Notes: a model not told the origin generated them from the letters alone. 51,779 nt of DNA from Verrucomicrobiaceae bacterium (GCA_027486585.1 JAIXOU010000013.1:1-51779), one strand, 5' to 3'. Positions 16,987 through 25,658 are shown, numbered from the stretch's first letter. Program-made: numbers and translations.

Positions 16987-18528
16987 TTACAGCAACCTCC
17001 AGGCGTGGCCGTCTTGGCGGAGGAGGTCGTCGGCTTCTTTCGGGCCCCAGCTACCAGCGGGGTATTCGCACATGGTGGGTGGGGTGGCGGATTGATGCCA
17101 GGCGTGCTCGATCTCGTCGATGAACTTCCAGGCGCTTTCCACTTCGTCGCGCCGGGCAAAGAGGGTGGCGTCTCCAGCCATGGCGTCTAAGAGCAGGCGC
17201 TCATAGGCCTCAGGGCTGGCCTTTCCAAAGCTGCTGCTGTAGCGGAAGTCCATCTTCACTTGTTGCATGGAGAGGGCTTGACCGGGCTGTTTGGCCAGGA
17301 TGCGTAAAGCGATTCCCTCATCTGGCTGAATGCGGATGACGAGGGTGTTTTCGCTGCTGCCTGGCAGGCGAGCTGTCGCGAACGGGACCTGTGGCGGTTT
17401 TTTGAAGTGGATGCTGATCTCGGTGGCCTTTTTCGGTAGTTGCTTACCCACGCGGATGTAAAACGGAACTCCCTGCCAGCGCCATGTATCGATGAAAAGG
17501 CGCAAGGCCACGTAGGCCTCCGTTTGGGACTCGGGATGCACGCGATCTTCTTGCCGGTAACCGACGCGGGAGACGCCATCGACGCTGCCTGCGGTGTATT
17601 GGGCGCGGATGACATTGGCACCTACGGCCTCAGGGCCGATGAGCGGACGCAGAGCGCGGATGACTTTGACCTTCTCATCACGGACACTGTCGGCACTGAG
17701 GTCGGTCGGTGGCTCCATGGCGACAAGGCTAAGGAGCTGAAAAAGATGGTTCTGCACCATGTCACGAAGAGCACCTGCTGTGTCGTAATAACCGCCACGG
17801 CCACCTTCCATGCCGAGATTCTCCGCACAGGTGATTTGAACGTTGTCGATGTATTTGCTGTTCCAATTCGGCTCAAAGAGCGCATTGGCAAAGCGTAGCA
17901 CCATGATGTTTTGCGCAGTTTCTTTGCCCAAGTAATGGTCGATCCGGTAAGTATCTTTTTCCTCGAAGGTCTCGGCTACGGCAGCATTCAGGGCACGAGC
18001 AGTGGCCAGATCTTTGCCAAAGGGCTTCTCACAGACAACACGTGCCCATTTGCCATCGACGCCGTGGTTCAAACCAGCGGCCTTTAGCATCTCTAGGATC
18101 GGCTTAAAGGCCTCTGGCGCGGAGGCTAGATAAAAAAGTCGGTTTGCGGTGGTGCCACGCTCTTTGTCGAACTGATCAAGCAGGAGTTTTAGCTGGACGT
18201 ATCCTGCTGGGTCCTCGAACTCGCTGCGGTGGTAGTGAATACTTTGGGAGAAGCTGTTCCAAAGTTCGTCATTGTGACCCTGGCGGGAGTTTTTGCGGTT
18301 TCCCTCTTCGAGTTCTTTGCGGAAGACTTCGTCGGTTTTTTCACGTCGGGCAAAACCCACCAATTTAAACTGCGGCGGCAGATCACCACAGGCGGCCACA
18401 TTGTAGAAGGCTGGGATGAGCTTGCGATTGGTTAGGTCACCCGTAGCGCCGAAGATGACGACGGTGCAGGGTTCTGCGCGGTGCCGCTGGAGCAGCGTTT
18501 CTTGAAAGGGATTTTCCAGATCAGACAT
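16987..18528 (-). CDS. zwf: Glucose-6-phosphate 1-dehydrogenase
   Basis: A 513-residue protein with the NADP-binding motif VIFGATGDLTNRKLIPAFYN at the N-terminus and the substrate-binding signature YRIDHYLGKETAQNIMVLRF. VRIQPDEGIALRI and CEYPAGSWGP near the end are typical. It oxidises glucose-6-phosphate to 6-phosphogluconolactone, the entry to the oxidative pentose phosphate pathway, making NADPH. It is first in an operon with a toxin-antitoxin pair and opcA. The divergent S41 protease start (18705) is 177 bp away. Confidence 0.96.
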   Translation of the reverse strand: MSDLENPFQETLLQRHRAEPCTVVIFGATGDLTNRKLIPAFYNVAACGDLPPQFKLVGFARREKTDEVFRKELEEGNRKNSRQGHNDELWNSFSQSIHYHRSEFEDPAGYVQLKLLLDQFDKERGTTANRLFYLASAPEAFKPILEMLKAAGLNHGVDGKWARVVCEKPFGKDLATARALNAAVAETFEEKDTYRIDHYLGKETAQNIMVLRFANALFEPNWNSKYIDNVQITCAENLGMEGGRGGYYDTAGALRDMVQNHLFQLLSLVAMEPPTDLSADSVRDEKVKVIRALRPLIGPEAVGANVIRAQYTAGSVDGVSRVGYRQEDRVHPESQTEAYVALRLFIDTWRWQGVPFYIRVGKQLPKKATEISIHFKKPPQVPFATARLPGSSENTLVIRIQPDEGIALRILAKQPGQALSMQQVKMDFRYSSSFGKASPEAYERLLLDAMAGDATLFARRDEVESAWKFIDEIEHAWHQSATPPTMCEYPAGSWGPKEADDLLRQDGHAWRLL

Positions 18529-18704
18529 GGGGATGGGGATACGCTCGCCTAGCGGTGAGCGGACCGGAAACTAACCGCTTCCACCCTGCTGGCAACTCTG
18601 GAAGCGCAAGGGGCGTGCCGAAGCAGATGAAATCACCTCATGACAGGCATGAGCACGTTAGTCAGATGGAGGTATCTGCATTTTGCCCTGTTGCTCTCGC
18701 CGGA

Positions 18705-20198
18705 ATGATGCACTGTCAGGCCATGCGCTGCGTTTTGGCCCTCAGTTTTTATTTGGCCGCCGGAGCCGCTCTCTGGGCGGTCACCCCGGCAGCTACGCCT
18801 GCTCCTGCCTCGGCACCAGCGGTGACTCCGAAGTCCGCCCCCTCAAAGCCGAAGCCCAAGGACGATCCAGCACCAGTCAAATCAACTCCTGAAAAACCCA
18901 AGGAACTTGCATCAAAGCCGCCCTCAGAAGATGCTTACAAGCAGATGGAACTGCTCACCCGGGCCATGGAGACGATACGCCAGAGCTATGTGGATGAATC
19001 CCAAATCACCTACGAGCAGCTCGTCGAAGGGGCTTTGGAGGGGATGCTGCGTCGGCTTGATCCGCACTGCGAATACATGGGAAAGTCACTCTTTGAGGAC
19101 ATGCAGCGCGAACAGAGCGATACCTCGGAAGGTGTTGGTATCAGCGTCGCTCTACGTGAGGGAACCCTGACGATCATCAGCGTGCGTGAAGATGGGCCTG
19201 CGGCTAGGGCCGGGGCTCTGGCGGGAGATCAGATGGTGCGGATCAATGATGTGCTGACTGACAGTGTCGGCGTGGCCGAGGCGATCCAGCTGCTCACAGG
19301 AAAAGCTGGCGAAAGTCTGAAGATCACCGTGCGTCGCCCTGGGACACGGCAGTTTTTAGAATTCAATCTTGTCCGTGAGACCCTGAGTGAGACCTCTGTG
19401 CATGATGCCATGCTGCTGGTACCGAAGATGGCCGGTGAGTATAAAATCGGTTATGCCCGCATTTCCCAATACACCCAGGCTACGGCCAATGATCTGAGTG
19501 TGGCACTGGATGGATTGGAAAAACAGGGCATGTCTGCCTTTATCTTGGATCTGCGGAATAACCCAGGCGGTCTGCTGGATAGTGCCATTGCCGTTTGTGG
19601 TGAATTTTTGCCCGAGGGCACCGTGGTCGTCACCACCGAGGGCCGCGTCGCCTCCCAAAATCCGCCGCCCTACCGAACGCCAGGTCGCGATGGCCGAAAG
19701 GCGCGCCGTTATCCCATGGCCGTCATGATCAATCACGGCAGTGCCAGTGCTGCCGAGATCACTGCTGGTGCCTTACAAGACCTCAAACGCGCCATCATTG
19801 TCGGCACTACCAGCTTTGGCAAAGGTAGCGTGCAGAGCATTCTGCCGATGAAAAATGGGGCAGCCATGCGCCTGACCATAGCCAAATACTACACGCCAAG
19901 TCATCGCACGATTCACGAACATGGAGTCGAGCCAAACATCGTCTCCACCCTGACCACTGACGAAGAACTGCGTGTCTCCAAATGGCGGAACAATCACGGC
20001 AGTGGAGAGGCCGCGGCCATCGAGATTGCGAATCTCGGTGACAAACAACTCGAGCGCGCTGTCGATGTCCTCAAAGGAGCCCTCGTGTTCGAATCCTTCC
20101 GCCCCCAAGAAGAACCGAAGCCCAAACCCGCTGTGATCAAACCCCCGCCCAATGTCCCGAAAGCACTGCCTTTGCCCGCAGATCCAAAGGCACCCTAA
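18705..20198 (+). CDS. ctpA: S41 family C-terminal processing peptidase
   Basis: A 497-residue protein if it starts at ATG 18705. ATG 18723 (MRCVLALSFYLAAGAALW) is an equally good signal-peptide start. A Pro/Ala/Lys-rich linker follows the signal. The PDZ domain includes SEGVGISVALREGTL and GDQMVRINDV. The protease core has FILDLRNNPGGLLDSA, the catalytic Ser in NHGSASAAE (about residue 346) and the catalytic Lys in TTSFGKGSVQ (about 373). Tail-specific proteases of this type trim exported proteins in the periplasm. The C-terminus is again Pro/Lys-rich. A REP-like hairpin touches its stop codon. Confidence 0.93.
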   Translation: MMHCQAMRCVLALSFYLAAGAALWAVTPAATPAPASAPAVTPKSAPSKPKPKDDPAPVKSTPEKPKELASKPPSEDAYKQMELLTRAMETIRQSYVDESQITYEQLVEGALEGMLRRLDPHCEYMGKSLFEDMQREQSDTSEGVGISVALREGTLTIISVREDGPAARAGALAGDQMVRINDVLTDSVGVAEAIQLLTGKAGESLKITVRRPGTRQFLEFNLVRETLSETSVHDAMLLVPKMAGEYKIGYARISQYTQATANDLSVALDGLEKQGMSAFILDLRNNPGGLLDSAIAVCGEFLPEGTVVVTTEGRVASQNPPPYRTPGRDGRKARRYPMAVMINHGSASAAEITAGALQDLKRAIIVGTTSFGKGSVQSILPMKNGAAMRLTIAKYYTPSHRTIHEHGVEPNIVSTLTTDEELRVSKWRNNHGSGEAAAIEIANLGDKQLERAVDVLKGALVFESFRPQEEPKPKPAVIKPPPNVPKALPLPADPKAP

Positions 20199-20240
20199 AG
20201 CGCGACAGCGTCCTGGAGTGCGCTGGGCCTCCAGCGCTTT
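20198..20240 (+). repeat. REP-like hairpin element, copy 1
   Basis: The unit begins at the S41 protease stop codon. An internal stem GCGCTGG (20220-20226) and CCAGCGC (20231-20237) closes on loop GCCT. The preceding segment contains CAGCGTCCTGGAGT. It matches the reverse complement of 20336-20376 at 31 of 41 positions, with compensatory changes in the stem. Confidence 0.65.
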
Positions 20241-20335
20241 CCGAGTCTGCGTGATCAGCTTCAACTCCTACAACTTCTAAGTCCAGATGAGGTCAGTTCA
20301 TTTCCCGAAATGCGGAGATCAATCGCCTTGCCGGT

Positions 20336-20376
20336 AAGCTCCAGAGGACTGGAGCACTCCAGAACGCTACCGCGCT
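20336..20376 (-). repeat. REP-like hairpin element, copy 2 (inverted)
   Basis: On the plus strand the stem is GCTCCAG (20338-20344) and CTGGAGC (20349-20355) around loop AGGA. Read on the minus strand it lines up with copy 1. Three stem base pairs differ between the copies and each difference keeps pairing. It lies 21 bp before the start of the gene at 20397. Confidence 0.65.
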
Positions 20377-20396
20377 ACATCAAATCATCTGCTAAT

Positions 20397-21980
20397 ATGC
20401 GTGCTTTCCTTTCTGATCTCTGGAGCCATCGGGGCTTCCGCTATACCTTCATTATAGGGCTCAGCGTAGCTGCCTCTGTGACATGTTTTTTTTGGGCGCT
20501 AAACTGGTCCGGTGAAAAACGCTGGCAGCGAGTCAAAGCCAAACTTGAAGCCGAAGGTGAGACCTTTGACTTCTATTCCCTCTACCCAGCCCCGATCCCC
20601 GATGAGCAAAACTTTTGTGCGATTGAGCCTCTGAATGGAATCCGCACGCCAGAAGGCACCAGTCCAGAGGCTGTGGCTGCTCAAAAGAAGCGGGACGTCA
20701 TCTTAAAGCAGGTAGATTTTTTTACTTATGAGTTGAGCGGTTCTGCTTCATTTGACTTCCTCTCAAAGGCAAAGGAACCGGACTACTCAGCCATCTTGGA
20801 TAAGCTAAAAGAAACGAAAGTTCTGCCGCTCAAAAGTGATCCAGTGACATGGTCGGAAATTCAGGCTGTATTAGAAACCAAGGCTCCCATTTTAAAAGTT
20901 TTAGGAGGTGCCGCCAAGCAGCACCGCAAAGCCGACTTTCTACCCCGCCCGAGCCGAGCCGATTTACCCGAGTTATTGACCAGCCTTCCAAATCCACATT
21001 TCAATCCGACGCTCCGGCTCGCAGGGCTTCTTCGATTTCATGCTCTGATCTGTTTCAAATCAGGTGATCTTGAGGCTGCCATGAATGCAGCCTTAGCCCT
21101 CCTGCGATTGAGCCAAGGTGCGTATGACTCAAACACACTGATTGCCAATCTGATCGGGAACGCAATACAAAAGGATTTTCAGGAACTGGTTTGGCTGATG
21201 CTAAAAAGTCGTCAATACGGCGATGCTGCCCTGGCTTTTCTGCAGGCAGACATACAGTTTTCAGGTTCTGACAATGCCTGCCTGAAAAGTTTTCGCGCGG
21301 AAATGGCCATTGGGGCAGCATCCATGGAATATCTTGAGCGTCATCCAGAGGAACGTTGGGACATGATATACGCGGCCTTTGCTCAAGACATGTTTCCAAC
21401 CAAGTTAGCTCATAGCTCCGCGCTTTCGCACCTCATTCCAGGAGGTTTCATCATGCACTGCAAAGCAGCCGTAGTAGAGGCAGAATGGGAATACATCATC
21501 AGACCCCTCTCAAAGAATGGATTTAAGGCTGCCAGTCCTGACGACGAGCGGTTCCAATCCTATCTTCAGTCCCTCTCACCTTGGTGGAACCCAGATCTTG
21601 CTTTTGTAAAATGGTCAATTCCGACCTTTCTTCATATCGTTCCTCAATGTGCTTTAGCTGAGAATCAGCGCCGACAAGCCGTTCTCGCCTGCGCTTTGGA
21701 AAGGCATTTTATCAAGCATGGCAGCTATCCTGCGACTCTCGAAGCGCTTGATAATGAGTTCCGCGCTGGGAATGATTTGCTCGATGTGAATGGCGAAGTC
21801 ATGCACTATGCGTTGCTTGCAGCCGGACGTTTTCGCCTTTGGTCACTCGGACCAGATGGCATGGACGACGGCGGAAAGTTTGCTGTTGAGCTAGGTTCAC
21901 TCAAGCCGGGCGCGCCTTATACACCAAAGTATAAAGGCGACTGGGTCTGGCGCTATGATCCGGCAGTGAAAGCTCCGTGA
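20397..21980 (+). CDS. Large membrane-anchored protein, unknown function
   Basis: A 527-residue protein from ATG 20397 (MRAFLSDLWSHRGFR). One transmembrane helix lies at residues ~12-33 (FIIGLSVAASVTCFFWAL). The rest should be extracytoplasmic and mostly helical. The last ~80 residues, with FIKHGSYPATLEAL followed by YALLAAGRFRLWSLGPDG, resemble a C-terminal pattern seen in many planctomycete and verrucomicrobial hypothetical proteins and in pseudopilin-like domains. No enzymatic motif is evident. The longer frame from 20310 runs through the REP-like element, which argues for the later start. Confidence 0.75.
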   Translation: MRAFLSDLWSHRGFRYTFIIGLSVAASVTCFFWALNWSGEKRWQRVKAKLEAEGETFDFYSLYPAPIPDEQNFCAIEPLNGIRTPEGTSPEAVAAQKKRDVILKQVDFFTYELSGSASFDFLSKAKEPDYSAILDKLKETKVLPLKSDPVTWSEIQAVLETKAPILKVLGGAAKQHRKADFLPRPSRADLPELLTSLPNPHFNPTLRLAGLLRFHALICFKSGDLEAAMNAALALLRLSQGAYDSNTLIANLIGNAIQKDFQELVWLMLKSRQYGDAALAFLQADIQFSGSDNACLKSFRAEMAIGAASMEYLERHPEERWDMIYAAFAQDMFPTKLAHSSALSHLIPGGFIMHCKAAVVEAEWEYIIRPLSKNGFKAASPDDERFQSYLQSLSPWWNPDLAFVKWSIPTFLHIVPQCALAENQRRQAVLACALERHFIKHGSYPATLEALDNEFRAGNDLLDVNGEVMHYALLAAGRFRLWSLGPDGMDDGGKFAVELGSLKPGAPYTPKYKGDWVWRYDPAVKAP

Positions 21981-22055
21981 CTTCTCATTATGGAGTTACC
22001 AAGACAAAAGTGAGAAGCCTGTGACCAGACTGTGGCAATCCGTAGTTTGAACTTT

Positions 22056-22357
22056 TTAGATGCCTCTGAGTCTCCGCATTACCGACTCCGGGTCTTGTCG
22101 TAAATCGAGCAGGGCGTGCAAGATCAGTCCGCGATTTTCGACGACGTAGAAGAGACCGTAAAAGCGGTTGAATACGAGCACGCGGCGGACTTTGCCTTGA
22201 TGGACCAAGGGGCCGATGTGCGGAAATGCCTCCAGCATTCTCACAGAGGCTAGGACCTCGTCATAGAAGCGGTCGCCGGTGCCTTCTCCCAGGCTTCCAT
22301 TCGCTCATAAATGTGCTGCACATCTGCCTCGGCTCCCAGCGTCCAGACGGCGTTCAT
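22056..22357 (-). pseudogene. RelE/ParE toxin broken by a 1-nt frameshift
   Basis: The toxin should start at ATG 22357, overlapping the antitoxin stop by 4 nt (ATGA), and reads MNAVWTLGAEADVQHIYERM then EAWE. In that frame it soon stops. The continuation, EGTGDRFYDEVLASVRMLEA onward to PESVMRRLRGI, is in another frame. Adding one G in the AGCCTGGGAGAAGGC stretch (about 22283-22297) restores WEEGTGDRFYDE and a full ParE-like protein of about 100 residues. The conserved C-terminal strands (VRRVLVFNRFYGLFYVVE) are intact. It is a recent inactivation, a sequencing error, or a site of frameshifting; a GTG start at 22244 could give only a 62-residue fragment. Confidence 0.82.
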
Positions 22358-22590
22358 CTGCGTGAGGCGGCGATGCGTTGCTTGAGTGCCAAGATGCCGG
22401 CGGTGACTTCCTCCGTGCTGCGCACATTAGCAGGATGGGCTGCATGTTCTTCCAGCCGCTGATCTAGCAATGAAGCAACGCCTGATGTGATGTTGCTGTC
22501 ATGTGAGACATCCTGCCAAAGCTCCCAGACTAGCCGAAGTTTTTGATCAACAGTAAGTGCGCCAAGCGCAGGCAGTGTTTCCAGAATCAT
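22354..22590 (-). CDS. ParE-associated antitoxin (addiction module component type)
   Basis: A 78-residue protein. The first half, ILETLPALGALTVDQKLRLV then WELWQDV, has the LTxxxKLxLxxxLW pattern of putative addiction module component antitoxins. The second half (ASLLDQRLEEHAAHP) includes the LDxRxxxH segment common in this group, and the protein ends with a charged helix. It appears intact although its partner toxin is frameshifted. It is the same class as the antitoxin at 16717-16947 but not a close copy. About 280 bp upstream of it hold no gene. Confidence 0.85.
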   Translation of the reverse strand: MILETLPALGALTVDQKLRLVWELWQDVSHDSNITSGVASLLDQRLEEHAAHPANVRSTEEVTAGILALKQRIAASRR

Positions 22591-22868
22591 GAGATAAAGA
22601 TGCGTGGAAGTCGGCGTGTGGCAACGGCTTCTTTGAGCGCTGAGACTGTCCCACAGATTCAGGCAGGCCCACAGATTGGTTTTCTACTTTAGGCAATCTT
22701 TGGGCCTTCTTGAAACCGTGGTAGAAAAAGGGTTTTCACAAAACTTGATGACGCAAATTAAATAAGAAGCCAGCAATACAAGTCCATGAGGCTGCACGCT
22801 AAACTCAACCGACCTACGATCTTCTTCCGTGCATCCCCTCATTCTTCGTGCCATTCTCTTCCGCTGCC

Positions 22869-23858
22869 ATGCGTCTCTTCTACCTTATCCTCGCTCTCAA
22901 CGCACCGCTCTATGCGCTCGACTTGCATTTGCCAACGGGCAATGAGGCGCTGTTGAAGGGGGATGGGGCGGGTTATTTCCAGTTTGTGGATCGGAATTTT
23001 GAAGGGCAGCAGACGACGCCTTGGGAAGGGGGACAGTTTGGTTTTTGGCGTGATCCTCGTCGAGTGGGCAGCGGCATCGCCTATGCGCGTTTTCATGAAG
23101 GCATGGATGTGAAGCCTCTACAGCGGGATGCGAAGGGCAATCCGCTGGATGAGGTGAAGGCGATCTTGGCAGGCGAGGTCGTTTATGTGACACCTTCAGG
23201 GAAGAGCAACTACGGCAGCTATCTCGTCATCAAGCATGATTGGGGGGAAGGGCCGTTTTATTCTCTGTATGCTCATTTGAAAGAAGCGCTGGTCACCGCT
23301 GGGACCAAGGTCAAGGTGGGGCAGGTGGTGGCGCGGATGGGCTACACGGGCAGCGGGATCGATCAGCGGCGGGCGCATTTGCATGTAGAGCTGAATGTCA
23401 TGCTGAACTCCGACTTTGATCTCTGGCACAACACGGGATTCAGCACACCGAATCACCACGGCATCTACAATGGCATGAATCTGTTGGGTTTGGACCTGCA
23501 GGCGCTGTATCTGGCGCAGGCCAAAGACCCCGCACTGACGCTCAGCTCCTGGTGGCGCAGTCAGGAGGCCGAGTTTGAAATCGCGGTGCCTGGAAATGCC
23601 AAGATTGAGGTCGTGAAAGCCCACCCCTGGCTGCGTGAAGGTGCTGCAACGACTGCGCCCTCCTGGCAAATCCGTTGCACACGCTGGGGGCTGCCCGTTT
23701 CCATCAAAGCGGGGACGGAAGCGGTGAGCGCTCCTGCCTTGACCTGGATCAAAAGTAGCGATGTACCCCATTATTATGCGACTCGTGGTCTGATCAGCAA
23801 CAGCGGCAAAATCACCGTCGAAGGGCTGCGCTTCATCCAGCTCATGACTAATCCTTGA
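22869..23858 (+). CDS. M23-family peptidase (LytM-like)
   Basis: A 329-residue protein from ATG 22869, with a signal peptide (MRLFYLILALNAPLYALDL). The M23 zinc site is visible: the H-x3-D pair in ARFHEGMDVK, the partner in YSLYAHLKEA and the HxH of AHLHVELNV. VKVGQVVARMGYTGSG is the usual motif before the last ligands. Such enzymes cut peptidoglycan cross-bridges in the periplasm, and all zinc ligands seem present. The C-terminal ~110 residues are an extra domain I do not recognise. An upstream ATG at 22848 would weaken the signal peptide. A long hairpin follows the stop. Confidence 0.88.
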   Translation: MRLFYLILALNAPLYALDLHLPTGNEALLKGDGAGYFQFVDRNFEGQQTTPWEGGQFGFWRDPRRVGSGIAYARFHEGMDVKPLQRDAKGNPLDEVKAILAGEVVYVTPSGKSNYGSYLVIKHDWGEGPFYSLYAHLKEALVTAGTKVKVGQVVARMGYTGSGIDQRRAHLHVELNVMLNSDFDLWHNTGFSTPNHHGIYNGMNLLGLDLQALYLAQAKDPALTLSSWWRSQEAEFEIAVPGNAKIEVVKAHPWLREGAATTAPSWQIRCTRWGLPVSIKAGTEAVSAPALTWIKSSDVPHYYATRGLISNSGKITVEGLRFIQLMTNP

Positions 23859-23864
23859 ATTTTG

Positions 23865-23941
23865 AACAGGAGGAAGCAGAGAGAGCAGAGGTCTAGTTTG
23901 TTTTTTCTCTGCTACCTCTGCTACCTCTGCTTTCTCCTGTT
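23865..23941. repeat. 28-bp inverted repeat before tsaD
   Basis: The left arm at 23865-23892 (starting AACAGGAGGAAGCAGAG) pairs with the right arm at 23914-23941 with 3 mismatches in 28, around a 21-nt loop rich in T. Each arm contains repeats of GCAGAGG. The right arm ends 11 nt before the tsaD ATG, so in RNA it would lie against the translation start. It lacks a downstream T run, so it is not an ordinary terminator for the M23 gene. Confidence 0.8.
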
Positions 23942-23952
23942 TAAATAACATC

Positions 23953-24954
23953 ATGCTTCTCGCCCTCGAATCTTCCTGTGATGAAACCGCTGCCGCTATC
24001 TGCAATGCAGATGGTGAACTGCTGGCTTCCGCCATTGCTTCACAGATTGAAATTCACCGTCAGTTCGGCGGTGTCGTGCCGGAGGTGGCCTCCCGCAATC
24101 ATATCCTGCATGTAAAGCCGCTGGTCGAGCAGGTGCTGGCTGAAGCGGGTCTTAAACTCACTGATATGCAGGCTTTTGCCGCCACGACAGGACCGGGTCT
24201 TGTCAGCTCATTGCTCATTGGCACCAGCATGGCCAAGGCGCTATCGGTGGCTGAAAACAAACCGTTTCTGGCCATGAATCACATGGAAGGGCACCTACTG
24301 TCTCCTTTCATGGCAGGCAATGGACCTCCGCGAGCCTGTGTGGCTCTCATTGTCAGTGGTGGTCACACGATGCTACTGCACATGCAGGGCGTGGGTCGGT
24401 ATCGTTTGTTGGGCAAAACGCGCGACGATGCCGCAGGCGAGGCCTTTGATAAAATTGCTAAAATGATCGGACTGCCCTACCCGGGCGGGCCTGAGATCGA
24501 CAAGCTAGCCGCGCAAGGCCGCGCGGATGCCTACAGTTTTCCACGCAGCTTTTTAGATGGGCAGAGTTTGGAGTTTAGCTTCAGTGGACTCAAGACCGCT
24601 GTTCTCTACGAACTGCCCAAGCTTGACCTGACGCAGCCCCAAGTTCTGGCCGATGTCTGCGCGAGCGTTCAGGAAGCCATCTTGGAAGTGCTTGTGGAAA
24701 AGCTCGTCTTAGCAACAAAGCAATGTGGAGAAAAGCTCGTTGCGGTCAGTGGCGGTGTCAGTTGTAATCGCGGTTTGCGACAAAAACTCACCCTCCGCTG
24801 CGAGAAGGAGGGATTGACGCTTCTGTTGGCTCGTCCTGAGCTTTGCACCGACAATGCAGGCATGATTGCATACGCTGCCATGCAACGCTTTCAATTAGGT
24901 CAAACTTCACCCCTCGAAGCCGATGTTGATCCCAATTTATCCTTGGTCTCTTAA
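23953..24954 (+). CDS. tsaD: tRNA N6-threonylcarbamoyltransferase TsaD
   Basis: A 333-residue protein of normal length. MLLALESSCDETAAAI is the family start. The metal-binding His pair is H110 and H114 in MNHMEGHLLS. VSGGHTMLL and DDAAGEAFDKIAKMIGLPYP are signature segments, and VSGGVSCNRGLR and ELCTDNAGMIAYA complete the ASKHA-type fold. With TsaB, TsaC and TsaE it makes the t6A base at position 37 of ANN-decoding tRNAs. The start lies directly behind a 28-bp inverted repeat and has no clear ribosome binding site. The 3' end overlaps the next gene by 32 nt. Confidence 0.97.
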   Translation: MLLALESSCDETAAAICNADGELLASAIASQIEIHRQFGGVVPEVASRNHILHVKPLVEQVLAEAGLKLTDMQAFAATTGPGLVSSLLIGTSMAKALSVAENKPFLAMNHMEGHLLSPFMAGNGPPRACVALIVSGGHTMLLHMQGVGRYRLLGKTRDDAAGEAFDKIAKMIGLPYPGGPEIDKLAAQGRADAYSFPRSFLDGQSLEFSFSGLKTAVLYELPKLDLTQPQVLADVCASVQEAILEVLVEKLVLATKQCGEKLVAVSGGVSCNRGLRQKLTLRCEKEGLTLLLARPELCTDNAGMIAYAAMQRFQLGQTSPLEADVDPNLSLVS

Positions 24955-25651
24955 ACACATCACGTTTGCAGTCTGGCTTCTGGCCAGTGTTTCTAATGCA
25001 GCGATTCCTGGCCTCATCCTGCCTCTTTACGATGTCGAGGTCGGCACTGCCTCGGCTGGTATTGTGGCAGAAGTCTTGGTAAAAGAAGGCGACACCGTCA
25101 CGGAAGGTCAGCCGCTACTGAGACTTTATGATGAGGTCGAAAAGCTCGATGTCGAGCGGGCTGCCAAGGTGGTGGAGAAAGCTAAATTTGATCATGATGC
25201 GGCGCAGAAGCTTTTGGCTGAAAAGATAGGCACCCGTGAAGACGCTCTGAAAAAGCAGATCGAGCACGATCTGGCCAGGCTGCAAAAACAGGCGGCTGAT
25301 ATCAGATTAGCCCAGCGAACGATCCGCGCACCGATTCAGGGGATTGTGGTGAAGCGCGATAAGGAGCCAGGAGAAGCGGTGCTGCTCAATGAAACCGTGG
25401 CGCAAATCGTCCACATCCAGCAAGTTCATGCCCAGTTTTATTTGGAACCGGATCAGGCACGCAGCTTAAAGTCAGGAGACAGTGTGAGTATCAATCTGCC
25501 CTCGCTGCTGCCGCCCAATGAGTTCAGCGGAAAAGTAGATTTTATCGATCCCCGCATGGATGCCGAAAGTGGCCTCTATCGTGTGAAGCTCCTCTTGGAG
25601 AATCCCGACCTACAACTCAAAGCTGGGATGCGCGCTGAGTGGCTGCGCTAA
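24923..25651 (+). CDS. HlyD/RND-type membrane fusion (adaptor) protein
   Basis: A 242-residue protein. The N-terminus (LKHITFAVWLLASVSNAAIP) is a signal peptide. The first half-lipoyl part is GIVAEVLVKEGDTVTEGQPL, a short coiled coil lies at residues ~70-125, and the second lipoyl half is TIRAPIQGIVVKRDKEPGEA. A beta-barrel follows (VSINLPSLLPPNEFSGKVDF). It is shorter than usual RND adaptors and no inner-membrane pump is next to it, so its partner is elsewhere. The start lies inside the tsaD 3' end (32-nt overlap), which implies cotranscription and probably coupled translation. The gene converges on the pyrophosphatase gene, 7 bp away. Confidence 0.83.
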   Translation: MLIPIYPWSLKHITFAVWLLASVSNAAIPGLILPLYDVEVGTASAGIVAEVLVKEGDTVTEGQPLLRLYDEVEKLDVERAAKVVEKAKFDHDAAQKLLAEKIGTREDALKKQIEHDLARLQKQAADIRLAQRTIRAPIQGIVVKRDKEPGEAVLLNETVAQIVHIQQVHAQFYLEPDQARSLKSGDSVSINLPSLLPPNEFSGKVDFIDPRMDAESGLYRVKLLLENPDLQLKAGMRAEWLR

Positions 25652-25658
25652 GGTCAAC

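Noticed and set aside
23865..23941. Short GCAGAGG repeats as a CRISPR array
   Set aside because: Units are too short and arranged as one hairpin, with no spacers.
23196..24035. Minus-strand frame of 279 codons
   Set aside because: Runs through the hairpin and lies antisense to the M23 peptidase and the start of tsaD.
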